A DNA stretch of 64,000 bases from Ceraceosorus guamensis (GCF_003144195.1 NW_020290062.1:30432-94431), one strand, 5' to 3'. Positions 46,880 to 59,100 are shown, counted from the first letter of the stretch. Numbers and translations are program-made. The notes: generated from the letters alone by a model not told the origin.

Positions 46880-48668
46880 CCTTGTCTGCACTCTTCACAA
46901 GCTTTCCTCCGCAGGTATCATGCGGATCTGAATGGCAAATTGTCAGTTTTACTCGTCTATACAAAGCTTTTCTGTCAATTTGCGCCAAACCGCACTGTTC
47001 AACATCGGCAAATTTGAGGCCTGACGCTTGTGACCACCAAAGAGCCTGACTTCTTGCGATTTGCAAAGAAATCCTTACCGCCTCCGCCCGCTCTGATGGA
47101 GTTGAATTTGCTTGCCAGGGCGCTTGCTGAGCGTCTGCACTCGAGCTTCTCCATTGAAGGGCCTCTAGGAGGCGCAGAGTCCTGTTGCCTAGATGGTCCA
47201 GCAACAGACAGACTCAGACCAAGGGGGCTTGCAGGTGTCTTGTTGTCCGCTGCAGACTTGTCCAAGCACTCCTTGTAAGACTTGATCCATTTTGCCTGAG
47301 AGTGCACACGTGCGGAGTCTGTCAGCCAAAGTGAAGATAGTTGATGGAGGAGCATTGGTTTATTGGAGCTCAGATACTGTCGCAGCGCGCGCGCCCCTCT
47401 TCAGTCTTCAGTGTACGTGTCACCTCCCCCTTTTGAATACCATGACCTTCCCCTTGACTGACTGACAGATACTCACAGGTGTGATTTGTGTCCACAGATT
47501 GAATCTGTCTGTGTCGGACTTGCAGTCACAGGTGTCAGGGATGAAAGGTAATCCATCCATAGTTGCACGGGCCTTGACACCCTCAAGCTGCATGGAAACA
47601 GGAGAAGATGGCCAAAGATTTGGCCAGCGTGTATGATTGGACAGTGTGTCATACATTGCATACGCGATGCACACTTGCCATCACAATGCACACTTGCCAT
47701 TGCGATGCACACTCATCATTTTCCCAAGCTGCATGCCTTCAAGCATCTTGTAAGTGCGCTCTGTCTGGAGAGCATTGCGGCAAGAGATCTCTTGCAGTTA
47801 CTCTAAATTGCCTGCAATCAAAGCTTGATGCTCTGAGGGGAGCTGCTCAGCCTTCTGGGAGAGAGCCCAAAGAACCTCAGCCATCTTGTCCTTGGACTGT
47901 TGATGCTCTTGAGCCCTATGGGATAGGACCTCTGTTGCGCAGGCGGCGCCTCACTTGGTGAAACGCAGGCCACAAGCTTCTTGCTGCCATCCACTCAGCT
48001 TGCTTTGATACTCAAAACCTGGTCTGATACTTTGTGTACTTTTATGCCTTGTAGCAGAGACGACCCTGGCGTTCTTTGCCTGTCTCTTCACGTCGAGTTG
48101 TTGGATCTTTTGAATCTGCGCGGCGCTTTTTGGGCTGCTAGCCACCATAGCATCCTTGTCTGGGTTGGCTAACCCTAAAGCTAGCCCCAACTACGGTGTT
48201 GCAGCTTCTTTGGTCTTGCAGCAAATGATACCAGCTAGTCCAGCGCTGGCTTCACAGCCTATCACTGTGCCAAGTCATGCATTACCCTCCCAGTCAACAA
48301 TGTCATCTGATCATTGCTCACCCTTGCCCAGGATTCCTGATCAAGCTAACCTTGTCTCAGGCCCGCAAGCTCAGCTGATGCACATTGCGTGGGTAACCAG
48401 TGGCAATGCCTCTCACACAACAAGCAGTACCTAGATTGTGTACCAGAGGCTGGTCTGGCCTGTATCATACATATATCACATCACCTATGGGAGTTGCGCA
48501 AGCACTCCAAACCCTCCTAGCAGTAATGGCTAGCTTGCCAACCAGCTTGGCCACCTCAGACCTCCAAGCGCGTGGCCTGCAAGCTCAGCCAATGCGCACT
48601 ACACCGGTTGCAAGCTATGACACTACCACAAGAATCGAACAACGGTTGCTAGTAGGAACATAGACACA
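46880..48668. other. Interval in island B without a supported gene
   Basis: Short frames exist on both strands; the most protein-like is minus 46999..47355 (AKWIKSYKECLDKSAADNK…). None shows a domain or convincing splice sites. Two short related stretches (near 48361 and 48575, both GCAAGCTCAGC-containing) hint at internal duplication. Confidence 0.4.
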
Positions 48669-49184
48669 ATGGACAGAACTCAGACCAAACCAGAGGAGAA
48701 GCCTTTCACCGCCTTCAAGATCCTTGTGGAGCGCGGCGAGAGTTTTAAGAAGCACCTCCCAGAATGGATGTCCAACTTTCTCATGGACAGCATTGCAAAA
48801 CTTTGCAAGCACTGCGTGGCTCTTAGCAATCATCACAACAACAAAGTGAGGCTTGCTGAGATGCTGGCTATGTACACGCTGGTTGAGGACCTGCTCAACA
48901 ACCCCGACCCACAGGATGAAGCCGGTCCCTCACTGCCCTCCTTAAAGCAAGGCGCAAGCAACAGTCTGCTTGGACCGCAAGAGCTCTTCAAGAAGGTGCA
49001 GCAAACCTTGGACAATGGACGTGTGGATGTGCTTGTGAAGGAAGATCCTGACAGCACTGAGGACGTTGACACTCCTTGTGTCGAAGGTAAGGGCAAGGTG
49101 CACGCTCCTCCAGTTGAGCAACATCCCTCCTTCCTGGGTGACAAGAGCGCGGCCTCTGACAATAAGCAGCACCCACGCCCATGA
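48669..49184 (+). CDS. Orphan 171-residue protein in island B
   Basis: Uninterrupted frame from ATG 48669 to TGA. The N-terminal half is predicted helical (FKILVERGESFKKHLPEWMS, LAEMLAMYTLVEDLLNNPDP). The C-terminal half is acidic and Pro-rich. No signal peptide, membrane segment or recognised domain. Protein-like composition and the surrounding spliced orphan frames argue for a real element-borne gene, weakly. Confidence 0.4.
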   Translation: MDRTQTKPEEKPFTAFKILVERGESFKKHLPEWMSNFLMDSIAKLCKHCVALSNHHNNKVRLAEMLAMYTLVEDLLNNPDPQDEAGPSLPSLKQGASNSLLGPQELFKKVQQTLDNGRVDVLVKEDPDSTEDVDTPCVEGKGKVHAPPVEQHPSFLGDKSAASDNKQHPRP

Positions 49185-49479
49185 ACTGGTGTCTGGTGTC
49201 TAGCGCCTTCACCACGCTGGTGGCTGTTCAACTTGTGGCATCCACTTGATTCCCTTTGGCAATCACAAAGTGAAATTACCATCACTCCACATTGTGAGCC
49301 ACAAGCATGGCAGAACCACAGTCCACAGTCTTGTCATGTTGTGCAATCTTGAAGGTGCTGTGAGTGTCAGTTGCGCACCTCAGAACAGGGAGAGGCTGTT
49401 CAACTTGTACTGCTTTTTGCATGCTAACTCCTAGTCACTCTGTTGATCGAATCTGCTTTCCTTCCAGATTACATATTAG

Positions 49480-50264
49480 TCCAGCGTAGCAAAGCAACTG
49501 AAGATCACGGTGCTGCCCAAGCACGGATTCACCAATGAAAGCGAGCACGTCCAGTGCTTGCAAGGTCTTGTAACAGTGAGTCTTAGTGTGCCATACTTCC
49601 CAGATAGCGCTCCTACTGGAGCTATCTCCTACAGGCTAAAATGATCGAGATGCGCGCTCAGGGCGGTGTTGAGAGTCAAGAGGTGACTCTGGATCTGATC
49701 ATGGAGGAGTTGGTGAAGAGATTTGACAGTCTGCCTGAGGCAGTCACTAAGGCTCTGTCAGCTAGGGTACCTTTGAAAGTAGCAAGCCCACACAAAGACG
49801 CAGCTGGCCCTTCCAAAAGCATTCATGATGAAGACCCTCCAGAGCACGGCCCGGCAATCACAATCAAAGAGGAACCTCAAAAGGATATGGAGGGGAGCGT
49901 TCTGGACGAGGTGGAGGACACCAATGCCCCTCTTGCGGCACAGAATAGTGGAAACAACCACCCGCCCACCAACAGCCTCCTTGCGGACCAAGTCCCATTC
50001 AAGAAAGGCAGCCTTGGAGAGGCACTTGTTCCTCAAGGATGTGGGCATGTCAAGGCCCTGCCAATGTTGGCGTTTGAACCAGGAGCAAGTCTCACCCGCT
50101 CCGCATTTGGATCCATTGCCTTCGGCATCCCCTCCAGCCTCGCCATACGTGACGCTCTCTCAACCTCTGCTGCTGCGTCCACTTCCAAATCTCCCACCTG
50201 GACCATTCCTTTGATTTTTGGACCTCACTCTACGTCGACAGTGTCTGGGCCTTCTGGCTCTTGA
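49480..50264 (+). CDS. Orphan spliced protein in island B, 5' end unresolved
   Basis: Two exons fit well: 49480..49575 (KQLKITVLPKHGF…LVT) joined across a 59-nt GTGAGT...CTACAG intron to 49635..50264. Exon 2 reads AKMIEMRAQGG, then VTLDLIMEELVKRFDSLPEA and a low-complexity Pro/Ser-rich C-terminus. ITIKEEPQKD resembles a sumoylation-type KxE context. Exon 1 begins at an acceptor-like TTAG, so an upstream exon with the start codon is missing from the model. No family recognised. It lies 730 bp upstream of the recombinase-like gene on the same strand. Confidence 0.35.
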
Positions 50265-50992
50265 GGTCCCTTATCACCCTCAACAATGCTTTCTGCAAGG
50301 GTTTGTCATCTGACATCACCAGCTTTTCTGCAACCGTCCGTGTGAAGTTTTCACTCTGAAGGGCGGTCATCCAAGTGATTTGAGTCCAATGAAAAGCTGA
50401 ACGGCCTCGCTTTGCAGCCTGACCTGGTTCAGCTTGCATTGACCAGGTGTCCAAGGTCCAGAAGCTCAAAGCTGAGACCACATCGGCGAGGCCTGTACGA
50501 GCGCTCTGAGCTCAGCAAGCGTGTCAATCAGATCTGAGCGAGCTGCCTCGGCTCGATTTGTAGATGGCTACGTGTTGCACATGCCACTCACGTGCAGCAC
50601 GTAGCCATCACGCATCGATCAGTCGAGTCGTAGATCAAGTGGATCTGGATGATTCCGAGTCTGAGCTTCACATGGTGAGCACTTGACCATCTTCTTTTGT
50701 TGACCAAATCGAGCATCTCAATCCCTTGAAGCACAGCGAGTCATCTTTGAGATCGAAGGAGTAATAACAAATTTGAGCTATTTGCGCAGAGAATCGACTT
50801 TGTGAATCGAGGGATTGTCGACAAACAACGCATGCGATCACCAACGTTGCCCTCACCTCATCGTCAACAGCATTCCTCGTTCATCTCTGTTTGTCCACAT
50901 CACCCTCACCTCTGCTCGCTGAATACTGATTCGCATCGTCGCTCCTCTTGCCGCTGCCACCTTTTACCGCACGCATTCCTTCGATCGCCACC

Positions 50993-52063
50993 ATGCCCAA
51001 GATCATTCGAGCAGAAGACCGTGCAAACATCCGCCGCCGCAACGTCTTTGATCCGGGAAACTTTTTCCATCAAATGAAACGAGCAGGAAGCATGACCAAA
51101 CCCCTCGAGCGCAACATGACATTTGAGCAGGCGGTCAATCACTGTGCATATGAAATGCTCAAGGTCAACGATTCTTCCTCTTCAGTGCTCACCCCATTCT
51201 CCACCCAGATTCGCCTTGCCAACACGAAGCTCAAGTTCGAGAGCTTTGTCAACAACAAGTTTTGCGACATCTTGGAGATTGACAAGAAGCTCCAGGCCAG
51301 CGCATCAACACGGATGTTTGCTTCACTGGCACACAGCCGTGGAGTACCGGAGGATCCGCTTGACTATGAGGACGTTCCGCTGCTCATCGAGCGGATCTTG
51401 GTCTATTTGACCTTCAGGACAAATATGACCAGGGGACACGGACCTGACGAGCCTGACAATCCCTCTTTGGCCCACATCACGAGCAAGACTCTGGTGGTCT
51501 GGCGCAACAATCTGCAACTGGTGGTGCTGCAACACATTCAACAAAAGCAGACTGTTGATGATGTGTCCAAGACGCTGACAAGAGTGTTTCAACACTTGGC
51601 AGACAGCCAATCCGGGCTGATCTGGAAGCTCAACAATCATGTGGCTTGGTTGAGAACCAACTTCCAGCTTGTCAGCCATAAGAAGGCGATCACTGCCAGA
51701 TATGGGCTAAATGAGGCGGACTTGCTCCTTGGTGAATTTGTGAGCCGCATGTACAAAGCAGCGGGGACAGTGGAGCAGAACATCCAGCTCATGGCCGCCA
51801 CAGCCATTTGCACGCTCTCTGGCCTCAGGATCTGCTCTTTGTGCGCTGGTAATCATCCTGAGCGCGGCTGCTACCTCCAGACCAGCCACTTCTTTTTTGA
51901 GGCCTATAGACCAGGCAAGTATGCAATGACCGTGCGCATCACCCAGCTCAAAGGGTACCATCTGCGTGACAAAAGCAAGATCCTGCCTTGGTTTGAGCCA
52001 ATGCAGTTACCCAGGAATGTGCACCTGCCTTGGCGGTGCCGTGCACTCAAGCAACAAGCGTGA
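50993..52063 (+). CDS. Possible tyrosine-recombinase-like (DUF3435/Crypton-type) protein, probably incomplete
   Basis: ATG at 50993 in a good context (CGCCACCATGCCC), 356 residues to a TGA. The first 230 residues are helical, like the core-binding part of fungal recombinases. The C-terminal block is ITARYGLNEADLLLGEFVSR, then ATAICTLSGLRICSLC with the box-I type Arg, then a strand pair ending YAMTVRITQLKGYH. This order matches the start of the DUF3435 catalytic domain. The later HxxR box and nucleophilic Tyr are absent before the stop. A donor-like GTGAGG overlaps the stop, and a frame near 52370..52563 (CPDLALDPNSTSRLVYML…) could be a lost or spliced continuation. Family call tentative. Confidence 0.45.
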   Translation: MPKIIRAEDRANIRRRNVFDPGNFFHQMKRAGSMTKPLERNMTFEQAVNHCAYEMLKVNDSSSSVLTPFSTQIRLANTKLKFESFVNNKFCDILEIDKKLQASASTRMFASLAHSRGVPEDPLDYEDVPLLIERILVYLTFRTNMTRGHGPDEPDNPSLAHITSKTLVVWRNNLQLVVLQHIQQKQTVDDVSKTLTRVFQHLADSQSGLIWKLNNHVAWLRTNFQLVSHKKAITARYGLNEADLLLGEFVSRMYKAAGTVEQNIQLMAATAICTLSGLRICSLCAGNHPERGCYLQTSHFFFEAYRPGKYAMTVRITQLKGYHLRDKSKILPWFEPMQLPRNVHLPWRCRALKQQA

Positions 52064-53174
52064 GGATCTTCTGCAAAAGAGATTTTAGGCAAGTCAAGCA
52101 GAAACTGCCAATGATGTCAAGATGGGCGGCAAAGATAGATTGAGCACCAAGAAGCTCAGCACCTAATTCAAAGAGAAGGACAAGGAGATCAAGAGCCTCC
52201 ATGAGGTGCTACATCTCTGCAACAAAGAGATTCTGGAAGATGAACCTCACATCGAGAAAAGAGGAAAGCGCTCGCTTGGCTTGAGACCAGCAACCTTGCT
52301 GGTGTACCGTATCTAAAGTCTGCCGCACCTTGAGTCTGACCCTGCATCACGCCTTGCTCTGCTTCTCAGCTTCTCCTGCAGAATGCATCCAGTTGCTGTG
52401 TCCTGACCTTGCTCTGGACCCCAACAGCACATCAAGACTAGTCTACATGCTTGTCTTTGGCAAGATCACAGGGACAGAGCTTTGCAGAGAGGCGTTGGTA
52501 CAAGTGCTGACTTGGAACACCAGGCCAGCAGCCGTTATATCCTTGTTGGGGGCCGTTCACTAGGGATCCCGTACAGGACGCTTTTGTAGCTGTCTTTGAC
52601 ATGTCAATCTTCGAGACCATTGGTTGCGCAACCTCAGGCCTGCTGCTGGTGGCTCTTGCGACCATCATCTCCTCTCCCTCTCCCTCTATCTTTGTCTCTC
52701 CCTTACAGCTGAAGCACCTCACAGGCCGTTGTGGTTGGTGTACCATGGGTCAACACAGAGTGGCCAGAGAAGAGCATTGTGCTGTTCTCACCTTTCATAA
52801 CAAATGAAACTCACAAACCTGGAATTAAAGAACCTTGAGTCTTGAATCTGAGTCCTAAGTCAGAGAGTCAAGAGTTTGAGTGAAGGTCAAGGACGACAGC
52901 TAGCATTCACGTGATGCGGACGCGTCTCCGCTCGCAAGCGGAGCGGCGCGAAGAATTTTGAACTCAAGACTTTGACGGATCTCGACGAGCTGATGATTTA
53001 GGTTGCTTGCAGGGACCTGCATCAGCGCTCTCGCTCCCACCTCCACAGCTTCCCCTCTTGAACGTGACGCAGGAGGACATCTTTCTCGAGCACCGCTTCC
53101 ACAATCAATAATCAAACCGCTACGCAACTGTCATCGCGCACGATTCACGCGCTCGGCGAATTCAAGGGACAAGA

Positions 53175-54905
53175 ATGTCTTTCCACTTCGACATTGCGAA
53201 CGAAGAGCTGGACGAAGAGTATGCGGACTTTGGTTCCGCACAAGCTGGTCACGCGGCCGATGAGCCGCTCGACAGGGATGGCAGAGTAGCAGAGCCAGCA
53301 TCAAGCGTCAAAGGTAGGGAGCACACGCTGGATGAATTGGTGAGTTGTTGGTGAACCGCACTTATAAAGATCCATCTGGACTGTGCTCAATCAGCAGTGC
53401 CCAATCGTTTAACCGCACAGATCGATGCTCTACCAGCAAGGATATCGTACTCGACGCTGCAGATACCTTTGGATCCACAGAAAGGCGCACAACAAGCGCA
53501 TGACGAGGGCAAAGCGAGATGGACAGCTGTGGCCAGGAGAGATCTCTTCGATGCTAGATTTCAGATGATATACGCCAGCGACGATGAGGAAGAGGCAGAT
53601 GGAGAGTCGAAGACTGGCAGCGCAGGCTCCAAAGGCCCCAAAGCGGGTCTAGTCGAGGCCGATAGCGATCTGGTGCCAGGCGTTTACGAAGGTGAGTGCG
53701 CAGGGGGGCGATCTCGGTACCTGGCCAGATTGGATTGGGCGCCACGCACAAGGCGCATACACGCTGGATTGCTGTACGACTATCCACGCATCAGAAACCT
53801 CACGCCATCATCGTTTCTGATTAGGTGGACTCAAGACTTGGGAGTGCTCGCTGGACCTCGTCGCGGCGCTTGATGCGCATGACCGCCGCGACAATCGCGA
53901 GTCTCTGGACTCTGTGCCGTTTCACTGGCTCAGGGGTCTCAGCGTTGTAGAGGTGAGCGATGTTCCAGCGCTGTGCACTCGCGGCGAGATAGCGAGGAGG
54001 CTTATCGACCTTGTCATCGCGGTTCAGCTTGGATGCGGAACAGCGATACCCGCGTGCTTCCTGCTGGCACGGCTGATGTGTGTCGAGGTTGACGAGGCTC
54101 GTAAGGAGACGATCTTGCAGCTGTGCGACTTTAACGAGCAAGTGCTGAAGCTGGTGAGTGAATGCGGGTTACTTGATGAAGGGAACGCACGCAGCTGAGT
54201 CGCAGCACGACACCACAGGTCACCCTTCCAAACTTGATATTGGCGTGGTACACCAGTCCAGCGTCCTGCGCATTCCGCAACTCTATTGCGGGTGCGTCAG
54301 CCGAGTCGGACGGCGTTGAGCTCGACCTGGTCGCGGCTACCGACGAGGTTGATCTCTCGGACGAAATGCTAGCAGCCTTCAAAGAGTCTCTGAAAGATCG
54401 CAAGGTCGCACTCAGATTCTTTAGCGGGCCTTGGAAGGATCTAGAAACCTGTTCACGCGCGACCTCGAGCCAGATGGCGACATCCAGGGTACCACAGCTT
54501 CTGAAGGCCGACTTGCTCTTGTCCTCGGAAACGATTTACAGTCCTCCTGATCAGATCGCTCTGCTTGACATTCTTCAGCGCCTTTGCAAGGCTTCGTCGA
54601 CACACAGTGCCTCTGTGCGAGCCTTGTCGGAAAGGTTGCAGACTTCGGGCCTGCAAGAGTCGAGTGCCCTGGATCATTCTGGACCTCACGTTGCAGCCCA
54701 GCCGTTGACTCCGAGGAGGGATGCAGAAGCTCCAGGAACTTTGGCTCTCATTTCTGCTAAAGTGCTCTACTTTGGCGTTGGTGGAGGTGTGCACGCTTTT
54801 CGTCAGTCGATCGAGAGCGCAGGCGGTTGGTCCAACGAGGTGCGCAAAGTCACCAGTGGAGTGGGCCGATGCGTGCTGAGCATCGGCTGGTCTGCAGATA
54901 ATTGA
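53175..54905 (+). CDS. HPM1: HPM1/METTL18-type protein-histidine N-methyltransferase
   Basis: Model: join(53175..53339, 53421..53691, 53825..53952, 54028..54153, 54219..54905), 458 residues; phases close. HPM1 uses S-adenosylmethionine to methylate a histidine of ribosomal protein L3 (uL3), affecting ribosome assembly and decoding. The start MSFHFDI is typical. Exon junctions restore REHTLDEL|IDALPARISYSTLQIPL and SDLVPGVYEG|GLKTWECSLDLV, the two most family-specific blocks. The SAM motif I is VVELGCGTAIPACFLL (around residues 185–200) with the acidic VEVDEARKE after it. LLSSETIYSPPDQI and LISAKVLYFGVGGGV are the usual C-terminal landmarks. A Ser-rich acidic linker near residues 100–125 is variable in the family. 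CACGTG and GAGTC words lie upstream. Confidence 0.92.
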
Positions 54906-55398
54906 AAATCGTTTGACCACTCAGGGATGCGACTGGCTGCACTCTTGCCTATCACGACTAGCAGCGAGAAAAGACCTTCGCGCCATGCTTCACGTTGGCG
55001 TCCCTCGTCTGCGCTAGACTTTAATCGAGGGCGCGCCAGTCACGCCTGCTTATGGCGACCGATTGCCTTACCACGGATCTGTATGCGCCCATCCCGCTCA
55101 CCTCTTGCCAGATGAAGGTTTCGGGCGTGCGTCGCTGGTCAGAAATTTTACAGCATGGAGGTGACAACACGAGGCACGCTCGCCGCAATGGTTTCCGACC
55201 TGCACAGCAGCCTGCTTCAGAGTGAGCGCGCATACCACCCTCCAACGCCAGCTCCGTAAAGCGCCAATTGCGCCGAGGGAGACTGGCTGAGCGGGAATCG
55301 GCCAAGGCCAGGCCAGTTCACGCATCGGGCGATGTCTCTTTGCTTTCTTCCGCCACCCGATCACCATCGCAGAAGTTGCTTGCCACACGCGCACACAA

Positions 55399-56015
55399 AT
55401 GGCGGCCACTCGGTCTGCTGCTCCCTATCAACCGCTCCTTAGTACGCTTGAGTTGCGCACGACACCACGATCTCGACGTCTGACCGTTGGACCCGCGACT
55501 TCACGCGGTTGCATCCGCTCAGGCACGCACTTGGTTCCTGATCAGATTGCCACGCTTCCTTTACTCGATACTTCACAAGACCTGGATGCAGACTCGATCT
55601 CCGCCTGGACCTTGCGTTCAGCATCCGCCCCTGACGCCAAGCACGCTGCCGCCCCGTGTTCCAAGGTAAGCGGAGTGGCAAGTGGAGACGGCAGCGATGA
55701 TGAGATCTGGCGGGCACTGACTTGCTACTGTACAGGCACGCAGTGCATCTCCAAGGGTGTTCCTGCACCTCGCAATCTCGCTGCAGAAAGGTCCGACTCG
55801 ACGTCTATAAAGATGCCGTGGAATCTCTCACTTAGACTCATTTCTCTTCACTCATCATCAACCCCATCCAAGTGATCCATCTCTACGAATTGACCCGCCT
55901 CAATTCACGAGCAACCTTCAAGAACGACTGGTCTCGTTCTGCGCCATCACAGCCGTCTTCAAGCGCCCATACCGTCGACACCCTCATCGAGCTGGCCTCT
56001 ACCGGCGTCGACTAA
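55399..56015 (+). CDS. Orphan small protein, 154 residues
   Basis: Proposed join(55399..55665, 55736..55790, 55873..56015). The first intron is standard (GTAAGC...TACAG). The second uses a weaker donor (GTCCGA) and CCAAG acceptor, but it joins FLHLAISLQK to VIHLYELTRLNSRATFKNDW in frame to a stop. That makes a continuous amphipathic helix, the main argument for the model. The N-terminal half is Ser/Thr/Pro/Arg-rich. No signal peptide and no recognised domain. If the second intron is wrong, the protein ends soon after residue 113. Only about 155 bp separate it from the next gene. Confidence 0.5.
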
Positions 56016-56169
56016 ACCAAAAATAGGCACGCTCTGCAGCGCATTGCATTGACATTTGATAGCATCATATAATAGATTATAGCAACCTTCAGCACTTGCA
56101 TTCGAAATCAGCGCATTAGATCTCAAAAACTACATATTTTCACTTCGCGAACCGTGGACAGCAGCCGAG

Positions 56170-59100
56170 ATGAAGTTTCAGTCCTCGATCTTGACCGCTT
56201 TCGTGCTCGCCACATTCACCGCGCACGGTTTGCCCATCACTCCCAGCCGCTCACACGCTACCAACGAAGAGGTGCTGGTGAGTCTGAAGTGTAGCCAAAG
56301 TCGTGCATACGAGCTGCCGCTGACTCTGGACGCTCGCCTTGAACAGGCTCGGGAGCTTGGCGACGATGAGAGAACGACGCTTGTAGCTCGAGATGATCAT
56401 GCGTCTACCGGCGGAAGCACAGGCTATGTGACGTTCCGCAAGAAGAAGACTCAGACTGACGCCGCCAAAACTAATGCGGCTAGCTCTGGTGTCTCGAGTT
56501 CTAGCCCAGTCGTCATTCACTTCAACCGTCGTGATGTACAAGACAGCACTGTCGACACGCGCGAGCCCGTCGGCGAAGACGCACTGGACAGCGACGGAGT
56601 CACAACTTTAAGAGCTCGCTCAAATACGTGGTCATCTCCCACGACTCGTGGCATGCTCGGCAACCTCGGCCGCCGTGGCATCGGCTCCACTATCGTGGAG
56701 GGCGTGGAGCACCTTGGGGGCAGCGGTGCAAAGACTGTCGAGGCAGAAAATGCCGGTCGCGGTGCCGGTACTCGTGCTGATACTGGTACTGGCACCCATA
56801 CGCCTGAGCACACCTACAATTCTCATGGGCAACTCGCGGAGCCTGTGGGCAGGCCGCAAGGCACCACTCAGACCAACAATCCGTTCAGAGTCAAGGAGGA
56901 AGAGCCGGCAACGCGACCTGTTTCGACTGGAACGGGGGGGAGCCAGCCCTTGACGCAGCCGAAGAAAGAGCAGCCTGCTACTCCTGCTCATACTACTGAA
57001 CCTGCTAAAGAGCCTGTAAAGACCACCGACATCCACGAGCCAGGCAAGACTGCCAACACTCTACCGAAGACGCCAGCAACCCCAGTCAAGACCGAGCCGG
57101 AGCACAAGACGCCAGCAACTCCAGTCGAGACTGAGCCCAGGACGCCAGCAACTCCAGTCAAGACTGAGCACAAGATCACAGAGCCAGTCAAGACCCAGCC
57201 CACTACCAAGGAGCCGGTCAAGACGAATGGAGGGGCGGGTGAGCATCCAGCAGTAGACCCTCATGCCAAAGTTCCTGTCAAGACGAGCGGTGGGCCGGGT
57301 GAGCTGCCAGCAGTGGACCCACATACCAGAACTCCGGTCAAGACGAACGCGGTTACGGGTGAGCATCCAGCAGTAGACCCACACACCAGAACTCCGGTCA
57401 AGACGAACGGTGGCGCGGGTGAGCATCCAGCTGTGGACCCGCATACCAGGACTCCGGTCAAGACGAATAGTGGGGCGGGTGAGCATCCAGCAGTAGACCC
57501 ACATACCAGGACTCCGGTCAAGACGAATAGTGGGGCCGGTGAGCACCCGGCCGTTGATCCGCACACGAAGCAGCCGGTAAGACCGAATGACGGAGTCCGT
57601 GCACACGCTGCCGTCGATCCCCACGCGAAGCTTCCCGTCAAGACGAATGACGGAGTCGGTGCGCACGCGGCTGTCGATCCCCACGCCAAGCTTCCCGTCA
57701 AGACGAATGACGGAGGCAGTGCGCACCCTGCCGTCGATCCGCACACGAAGCGCCCGGCTGGAACCAATGGAGGGACCACTGTCCAGCACGTCGATCCGCA
57801 TACGAAACAGCCGATCAAATCCAGCGGCGCGACCGCCGTCCACCCTGTTGAACCGCACACGAAGCAGCCAGTCAAGACAACCGATAGTGCAGCAACCGTC
57901 CACCCCGTTGATCCTCACGCGAAGACTCCAGTGAAGACCAACGGCGCAACTGCTGCTCATCCCGCCGTTGATCCCCATACCAGGCAGCCAATTCGAACCG
58001 CTGATCCACACGCCAAGACCCCCGTGAAGACGAATGGCGCCACTAATGCCCACCCTGCCGTTGATCCGCACACCAAGCAGCCAGTTCGCACCGCCGATCC
58101 GCACGCCAAGACGCCCGTGAAGACGAATGGCGGAACTGCTGCTCATCCTGTCGTCGATCCACACACGAAGCAGCCAGTCAAAGCCAATGGGGGAATCACC
58201 GCCCACCCCGTCGTTGACACGCACGCAAAGCAGCCAGTCAAGACCAATGGCGGCAACACCGCGCATCCCGTCGTCGATCCGCACTCCAAGACTCCCGTCA
58301 AAAGTGGCGTTCCTCAGGCCAAGCCGGCGGCGAAGCACTCGATGGCTGAAGATATGGCGAAGTGGGACAAGCCGGGCAAGCAGCAGCTGACTCCCCAAGA
58401 GAAAGCCAGCTATCAAGCGCGTATCGCCAAATCAAATGCCGATGCGAAGCGGTGGACTGAGAAGAGCGCTTTCAACGCGAACAAAGAGCGCGAGTGGCAG
58501 CACAGGATGCACGAGGCCCAATACCATCAAAGGGAATCTCAACTCGAAGCTCAACACTATGGTCGTCTCGTGAATTACAGCGACGCAATGGCTAAGAAGA
58601 AGGCTGCAGGCACGGCCACACCAGCATCTCGTCAGCCCGTCGTTCCCGAAAAGACCCAGCCGAGCGGGGCAAAGCCAGTTGCTCATCATGCCGAGAACAC
58701 CCAGCCTGGCGGTGTGAAGCCCATGGCGCATGACCCAGCGACGCAAGAGAAGGCTCAGGCGGGCGGTGTAAAGCCCGCGACGCATGGGCCAACGACGCGG
58801 GAGCCGTCAACTCAAGCAGGAGGGGCGAAGCCACTCCCTCACAACCCCTCGACCACGGAGAAGACCCAGCCTGGCGAGGTGAAGCCTCTGGCGCATCACC
58901 CAGCGACGCGCGAGCCTTCAAATCAACCGGCAGGGGTGAAGCCAGTCACTCACAACTCTTCGACCACGGAGAAGACTCAGCCTGGCGAGGTGAAGCCGGT
59001 GGCCCATAACCCAGCGACGCGCGAGCCCTCGACAACGGACAAGACTCTGACCGGCGGAGCGACGCCAGTCACTCACACCCCTTCGACCACCGAGAAGACC

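Larger units (their letters stand above)
43453..52800. mobile_element. Gene-poor, mobile-element-like island B
   Basis: About 9.3 kb between the PIN-domain and HPM1 genes. It is more AT-rich than its flanks. It contains an interrupted minus-strand OTU-like gene, a possible transposase fragment, orphan intron-containing frames and a candidate tyrosine recombinase near its right end. These parts are listed separately. Recombinase plus protease-like plus orphan genes resemble a large fungal mobile element, but no terminal repeats were found, so both boundaries and the mobility claim are inference. Confidence 0.4.

Noticed and set aside
46999-47355. 119-codon minus-strand frame in island B
   Set aside because: Composition is plausible but there is no domain and no convincing splice or expression clue; kept only as a note in the interval entry.
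57211-58305. Regular 60-bp repeats considered as a CRISPR-like array
   Set aside because: The whole unit repeats with no variable spacers, lies inside a coding exon, and the genome is eukaryotic.
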